Positions 33,918 through 37,785 of a stretch of DNA of 37,785 nt are shown here, piece after piece. Origin of the DNA: an archaeon. GTDB taxonomy: Archaea > B1Sed10-29 > WALL01 > JAGHAM01. The stretch spans positions 1 to 37,785 of the forward strand of contig JAIOSL010000003.1 in assembly GCA_021107635.1 (NCBI GenBank), read 5' to 3'. The translations under genes and the position numbers were made by a program. How positions within the stretch are numbered: the stretch's first letter is position 1; the number at the start of each line of letters is the position of its first letter. Below the pieces are notes generated by a model. That model searched no databases. It had not been told where the DNA came from and saw only the letters and a list, made by a program, of their open reading frames with translations.

Positions 33918-34172
33918 TCAGTCGTCATCTGTCCAATCATGATCTGGATTTCTTGGCACTATAATCCATGCTATAAAGTATGCGAGTATTCCTAATCCTC
34001 CAGAAAGCGCGAACAAAACAACCAAGAGAATCCGAATCAGTACAGGATCTACACTGAAGTATTCTCCTATTCCGCCACATACTCCACCTAAAATTTTTTC
34101 CTTTCCTGAACGGTAGAGTCTTTTTACTTCCTGTTGTGTCTTCTCAACTGGTTTTTTAGGAACTTCTTTCAT
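33918..34172 (-). CDS. PspC-domain membrane protein
   Basis: 84 aa. After a basic start comes the PspC domain: RSGKEKILGGVCGGIGEYFSVDPVLIRILLVVLF, then a second hydrophobic stretch (SGGLGILAYFIAWIIVPR) and an acidic C-terminus. PspC is an inner membrane part of the phage-shock/envelope stress response in bacteria and occurs widely as a stand-alone protein in archaea. Convergent with the tail-anchored protein gene, 3 nt apart. The neighbouring stomatins and AIM24 gene suit a membrane-stress setting. Confidence 0.92.
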   Translation of the reverse strand: MKEVPKKPVEKTQQEVKRLYRSGKEKILGGVCGGIGEYFSVDPVLIRILLVVLFALSGGLGILAYFIAWIIVPRNPDHDWTDDD

Positions 34173-34296
34173 GACAGTATTTTAGTCCAACCAGTTTATC
34201 TATTTTTTGGTAATTTTGACGAAATTCATCTAGACCTTAAATAAGTTACTTAGGAGCGAAAAGCTAATCTCTAAATTTTGCGTTCGCTTTAGACTA

Positions 34297-34455
34297 TTAT
34301 CCCAAAAATTGTAGCAACCCGTAAACAAGGAAAGCAGGCCAGACAAGTGCTTTAAAGAAACCTACAAATGATTCCCAAAAGCTTGGGCAACAGTTACGTA
34401 ATACACCAATGAATCCCAAAAGATAAGCGAAACCTCCTGTTTTGTTCCCATGCAC
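34297..34455 (-). CDS. Small membrane protein of 52 aa
   Basis: A short minus-strand frame: GTG at 34455, TAA at 34297-34299. It starts VHGNKTGGFAYLLGFIGVL and continues with CCPSFWESFVGFFKALVWPA and FLVYGLLQFLG. The 'GGF.YLLGF.G', 'FW...GFLKALVWPAFLVY..L.FL' pattern matches a recurrent family of very short archaeal membrane proteins known to me only as conserved hypotheticals. Two helices are likely. No ATG is in frame, so GTG is the only good start; the region upstream has a stop. Its function is unknown. Confidence 0.6.
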   Translation of the reverse strand: MHGNKTGGFAYLLGFIGVLRNCCPSFWESFVGFFKALVWPAFLVYGLLQFLG

Positions 34456-34684
34456 GCTCTCTTTTATTACGCACTCGAACCATAGTGTTACCTCTTCCGT
34501 TTATTTATTTCCTAAATTAATCTAGGTAAACCCGTCTTTAAAAACTTGAGTGCCCACGCTAAACTCCACGCTAAGAAAAGAAAGTCATTCTTCTGATAAC
34601 CTGACTCGATTTCAGAACCTGATGCGAGATTACTCTATTTGTTCAGGTTGCTTTGTTATTTAAAATTATCTGCGGACAATTTCT
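34456..34684. other. Non-coding gap
   Basis: About 230 nt between the 52-aa gene and the 3' end of the 839-aa gene. I see no convincing open frame or promoter beyond AT-rich stretches. A few CTGA and CTGAT words at 34590-34632 recall C/D box motifs but do not form a proper box set. Confidence 0.4.
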
Positions 34685-37204
34685 TTAACCTTGTTTTTTT
34701 TCTTGAGGTTCCTTGGTAATTTTTGCGTTTTTATCTTTTTCCTTGTTTGACCTGAATATCCTCTGGCTGATTAATGCTATTGGAGCGATGCCCATGAGGA
34801 ATAGTAGACCTGTGAAAAAGATGGCTAATACTATTATAACAGCGACAAGAAGTATTATCAGGGTGTAGTCCTGCTGTTGTTGTGCGATGCAGACGCAATT
34901 GCTTTCATCGAGGAAAGTTTCTGGAGGGCAATTTATGTTACAACGCGAAGAGGAACTAACGTTCTGCTCGCTTTCGGGTTCTGTTGGGGTTCCTCCTGTG
35001 GTAGGCTCTTCAATGGTAACATTTGTCTCGTTTAGTTTAGGTTCTTCTTCGGGCACAGGCTCTTCTGGTGGTTGCTCTGGTGGTTGCTCTATTGGAGGTT
35101 CTTCTTCAGGACCGACGCACTCGCACTCTTGTGGGTCTAGGACCTTATTGCCCGAGCATGTCATAGAACACTCACACACACCATTTTTGCAGGAGTAATC
35201 TTCTTTACAGTCCGAATCGTCCATGCAGGAAACAGGTTCTCCAGACACTGCAAAGTTTGAGAAACTTATTATCTTGGCCGTGTATTGGTTGTTCACGTCC
35301 CCAGTTTCAATGAGAGTTGTTTCCAATTTTATCCATTCTAAATCCGCATAGTGGTATAAATCAACATTATTATTGGGTATCATTTTTTCTTGCAGCCAGT
35401 TTGTAGGGACAGTGAAGAAAAGTATGACATAGTCAACACCACCCTGGAACTCGTAAGGCAGGCCAAGCTCATAGCATTTATGTAATTCTCCGGGCACCTG
35501 GCTAGAGCAATCTTTTTCGCTTGCAGTGAAGTATTTCATTATATCGATAGAGTCTCCATGGTACACTTCCATCTCTTCCAATTCTGCTGGGAGAGCAGTG
35601 AGTGTGAATTCGAAAGTCTGGTTGGCGTCTCCAAGGTTTATTGTTTTTATAGCTTCACAGTACCCATCCTTAGAAACTGCTACAGTGTAATTGGGGTAGG
35701 GTATGACAGTCTGAGATCCTTGCTCAATTACTATCTTTTGGATGGGAAGAGTCATCTCTTTTTCATGACCTACAGGAAAGATTGTCTGATCTAGTTCAGT
35801 GCTGGCGGAATCAAGCAGGAATTGGTCTGGAGTGATTGCTTGTGTTTCATTGTCCAAGAAGCTGAAAGAAACCTGTTTGTATTGCCATAGTGTGGAGTTC
35901 TCTTCGTCCGAGGATATTTTTTCGGCGTCCAGTGGAGTATCAAATAAGTCTAAGTCAGATTCGCTGAGGAACAACTGGTTGCAGTCACTCAAATCGCTTC
36001 CACTCAACTCGGCATTTGAAGATTCCATGTAAATGCACGTATCGACTAATCCATTAGCCTCAAAGAAAGAGATGTTCGCTTCTGAGTTTTTCATGTGGAT
36101 TGATTCGTCAGTGCCCCCATTATCCGTGATGCCATCAATCGAAGCTTTGCTCGAGCTTAGCGACACGCCCATGGCTTCACTGTTCGGCGAAAAACATACC
36201 ACATCAGAGCATTCAAAACCGCCTTCCACTTTAAGATTTTCGCAACTCAACGCGCTGAGTCCATATGTGTCCAGCCGACCTTCCACATCGGTCACGGTTA
36301 TTAGCGCCTCAAACGTGGCTTCTCCACCGTTAACGCTGACACCCATTGCATTGCTTTCACTAGAGCTTATTCCAGACACATCAATGGACTCCTTGAAAGT
36401 CACGATACTGTTCACAGACCATAATCCCATAGTATACCCTTCTGAACTAATGTAACTGACATCGATACTTTCTTCAATTGTCACAGTGGAATTGTCAAAA
36501 GAGACTCCTACAGCGCCGCCGTTGTTGCTGGATGAGATTGAGTTTACATTTATATCTCCATTGATGGTTAAAGGGACTGAATTCTCTATCCTGAGCCCAT
36601 AAACCCATGAAACATAGGAAGTCGTTGAAATAGTATTAATCTCAAAGCTGTCAGTGTTTATCTCACCGCCACTTGTTTCTCTAATCATGATGCCTGCCAC
36701 CGTGTTAAGTCCACTGACATCCTCGATCAGGATATTTCCTTGTAGTTCCCAATCAGGAGTTTTGTATAAGTAGATTCCGTGGGGGTAGTTTGGTCCGATT
36801 CCTACAATGTTTTTCGCGTGAATGTTCTCAAGGGTCAATTGAGATACGTTCTTTGCTTGGATACCTCTATAACCATTCTCTACGTCCAGGTTTTTCAGTG
36901 CAATCCAGGACGAATCCTCTACATCAACAACAATGCCGGAACTCCCAATTATCTTAACGCATCCCTCACACTCACCTATAATGAAAATCCGATGCGCGTT
37001 TTTTATCTCAATTTCCTCGTTGTATGTTCCATCACAGATTATTATCCTGTCACTTGTCTCAACAACAGCTAATGCTTCGGATATTGTAGTGTAGTCATAG
37101 CCGTCGCAGCCCTGTGCGTTCCCGTCATCGTTGACGTAGAATGTTTCTGCAAGTGCCAGCTGCGCGAGCATGAGTATTGCAAACAAGAAAAATTTCCTTT
37201 TCAT
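34685..37204 (-). CDS. Large beta-helix surface protein with PGF-pre-PGF-like domain
   Basis: 839 aa. Signal peptide MKRKFFLFAILMLAQLALA, then FYVNDDG...DYTTISEALAVVETSDRIIICDGTY, the start of a right-handed beta-helix (about 20-450) with rungs such as ITLNGDINV-like Ile/Asn/Ser repeats. Next a beta domain (about 450-560) and a region FTVPTNWLQ ... NVDLYHYADLEWIKL ... KIISFSNFAVSG (about 590-650) resembling the archaeal PGF-pre-PGF domain. Then Cys-rich motifs (CMDDSDCKEDYSCKNGVCEC), a Pro/Glu linker (EEEPPIEQPPEQPPEEP), another Cys pair region, one membrane helix (about 780-810) and a basic tail. TATA at 37231-37241. Probable envelope protein; its beta-helix is unrelated in N-terminal cassette to the seven-gene array. 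Confidence 0.85.
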   Translation of the reverse strand: MKRKFFLFAILMLAQLALAETFYVNDDGNAQGCDGYDYTTISEALAVVETSDRIIICDGTYNEEIEIKNAHRIFIIGECEGCVKIIGSSGIVVDVEDSSWIALKNLDVENGYRGIQAKNVSQLTLENIHAKNIVGIGPNYPHGIYLYKTPDWELQGNILIEDVSGLNTVAGIMIRETSGGEINTDSFEINTISTTSYVSWVYGLRIENSVPLTINGDINVNSISSSNNGGAVGVSFDNSTVTIEESIDVSYISSEGYTMGLWSVNSIVTFKESIDVSGISSSESNAMGVSVNGGEATFEALITVTDVEGRLDTYGLSALSCENLKVEGGFECSDVVCFSPNSEAMGVSLSSSKASIDGITDNGGTDESIHMKNSEANISFFEANGLVDTCIYMESSNAELSGSDLSDCNQLFLSESDLDLFDTPLDAEKISSDEENSTLWQYKQVSFSFLDNETQAITPDQFLLDSASTELDQTIFPVGHEKEMTLPIQKIVIEQGSQTVIPYPNYTVAVSKDGYCEAIKTINLGDANQTFEFTLTALPAELEEMEVYHGDSIDIMKYFTASEKDCSSQVPGELHKCYELGLPYEFQGGVDYVILFFTVPTNWLQEKMIPNNNVDLYHYADLEWIKLETTLIETGDVNNQYTAKIISFSNFAVSGEPVSCMDDSDCKEDYSCKNGVCECSMTCSGNKVLDPQECECVGPEEEPPIEQPPEQPPEEPVPEEEPKLNETNVTIEEPTTGGTPTEPESEQNVSSSSRCNINCPPETFLDESNCVCIAQQQQDYTLIILLVAVIIVLAIFFTGLLFLMGIAPIALISQRIFRSNKEKDKNAKITKEPQEKKQG

Positions 37205-37448
37205 AAGGCATCACTTAAAATACTCGGGTACGATATAAAAATCTTTTCCTTCTTTAATTTTTCCAACTCCGAACGTTTTATGGAGTTCTTTTGCTATTTT
37301 CATGTGTTTCAGAAAGGGTAGATAGTGGACCGTAGTCTAGACCATAATGAATGACGAGTACAACTGTCTATCCTTGACAAAAGTCAAAGGTTATTAAATA
37401 AACAGAGTTTTTATACTTTGCATGAATAATAGCATGCGGTGAAACAAA
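37205..37448. other. Divergent promoter gap
   Basis: 244 nt between the 839-aa gene and the lipoprotein gene. A minus-strand TATA (TTTTTATATC, 37231-37241) lies about 30 nt ahead of the ATG at 37204, and a plus-strand TTTTTATAC (37408-37416) lies about 33-40 nt ahead of the ATG at 37449, with GGTGA at 37438-37442. Nothing else identifiable. Confidence 0.5.
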
Positions 37449-37785
37449 ATGAAAAAATCGTTTCTTGTTATACTAACCATCTTACTATTCTCCTCAATAC
37501 TTATTGGGTGTACTCAACCACCCGAAGAAGTTGAAGTACCACCTCCAGAGGAGCATCCCGGACCTGAAACAGAATCCAATGTGGAAACTCTTCTTGCTAC
37601 TCCTCCGCACATCAGTGGAATTGAGTTAACTGTGCGCATGGACGAAACTTCGTTCAAAAGAGAAAAAAAGGGTTCCCGGGAAGGAGTTTCTCTTGGATGC
37701 CATCTTAGATCCCGTTGTACTGAAGAGTTCCCTCCTGAACTAAAAGGCAAGGAAGCACTTACATTCTGTGGAATTTATCAAAAAA
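37449..37785 (+). CDS. Lipoprotein, N-terminal part (runs off window)
   Basis: Open from the ATG at 37449 to the last base, at least 112 aa, no stop. Ribosome site GGTGA at 37438-37442. Signal peptide with lipobox LIGC (C21), then an acidic, Pro-rich linker (TQPPEEVEVPPPEEHPGPE), then a domain with ISGIELTVRMDETSFK and cysteines in LGCHLRSRCTEEFPPEL and LTFCGIYQK. No family recognised from this part. The lipobox matches that of the CAP-domain lipoprotein at 33175. Confidence 0.75.
   Translation, partial: MKKSFLVILTILLFSSILIGCTQPPEEVEVPPPEEHPGPETESNVETLLATPPHISGIELTVRMDETSFKREKKGSREGVSLGCHLRSRCTEEFPPELKGKEALTFCGIYQK

Noticed and set aside
34587-34632. Possible C/D box RNA (CTGATAA, CCTGACT, CCTGATG words)
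   Set aside because: No proper RTGATGA C box, and spacing is wrong for paired C/D and C'/D' boxes.
37211-37303. Minus-strand 30-codon frame (MKIAKELHKTFGVGKIKEGK...) ending just before the 839-aa gene
   Set aside because: Reads like coding sequence, but it overlaps the probable TATA of the 839-aa gene, has no ribosome site and no recognised homologue; too short to support.
1-37785. CRISPR arrays, tRNA/rRNA genes, insertion sequences, phage genes
   Set aside because: No direct-repeat spacing pattern, tRNA T-loop signature, transposase or phage protein was found by reading; the only large repetition is the beta-helix gene array.

Overview
The window reads as low-G+C archaeal chromosome. Evidence: a complete group II chaperonin (thermosome) with the GGM-rich tail, a COG2522-type HTH regulator, TATA boxes about 25-30 nt ahead of many start codons (often leaderless), other genes with GGAGGT/GGTGA ribosome sites, and many secreted proteins rich in N-x-S/T sequons. 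The surface-protein style (Cys-rich repeats, OmpL47-like and beta-helix domains, an (I/V)TG motif ahead of a C-terminal membrane helix) suggests a DPANN archaeon, perhaps Woesearchaeota-like; that placement is inference. No tRNA, rRNA, CRISPR array or insertion sequence was seen.

Layout. 1-400: end of a small Cys-rich protein (DUF6485-like) and a ferredoxin. 389-5084 (minus): two large secreted, membrane-anchored proteins; one is split by what looks like a one-base deletion near 1807-1873. 5130-8581: iron-sulfur/redox block: DUF116 protein and DUF59 (SufT-like) factor, glutaredoxin-like NrdH, a Cys-rich HTH regulator divergent from cupin-iscS-iscU, with a perfect inverted repeat between them. 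8574-18521 (minus): seven tandem paralogous beta-helix surface proteins joined by six 4-nt ATGA overlaps. 18605-21163 (minus): PepC-type aminopeptidase and an MFS transporter. 21278-25838 (plus): thermosome, a Cys-rich membrane protein, rubrerythrin, a PLP aminotransferase. 25835-27181 (minus): amino-acid permease.

27245-34455 is an envelope-oriented region: small membrane proteins, an AIM24 protein, a RimB-like aspartic protease, a RimK-type ATP-grasp ligase overlapping an MscS channel fused to a C39-like cysteine peptidase, two back-to-back stomatins, a CAP-domain lipoprotein, a PspC protein and an unlisted 52-aa membrane protein. The window ends with an 839-aa beta-helix surface protein (minus) and a truncated lipoprotein gene (plus).

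How it fits together (inference): an anaerobic or microaerobic cell (ferredoxin, rubrerythrin, Isc-type Fe-S assembly) with a large surface-protein investment and amino-acid/peptide scavenging (PepC, APC permease, aminotransferase). The most unusual parts are the seven-gene beta-helix operon and the ligase/peptidase/channel cluster at 28.5-31.4 kb, which looks like a membrane-linked peptide-ligation and cleavage system.
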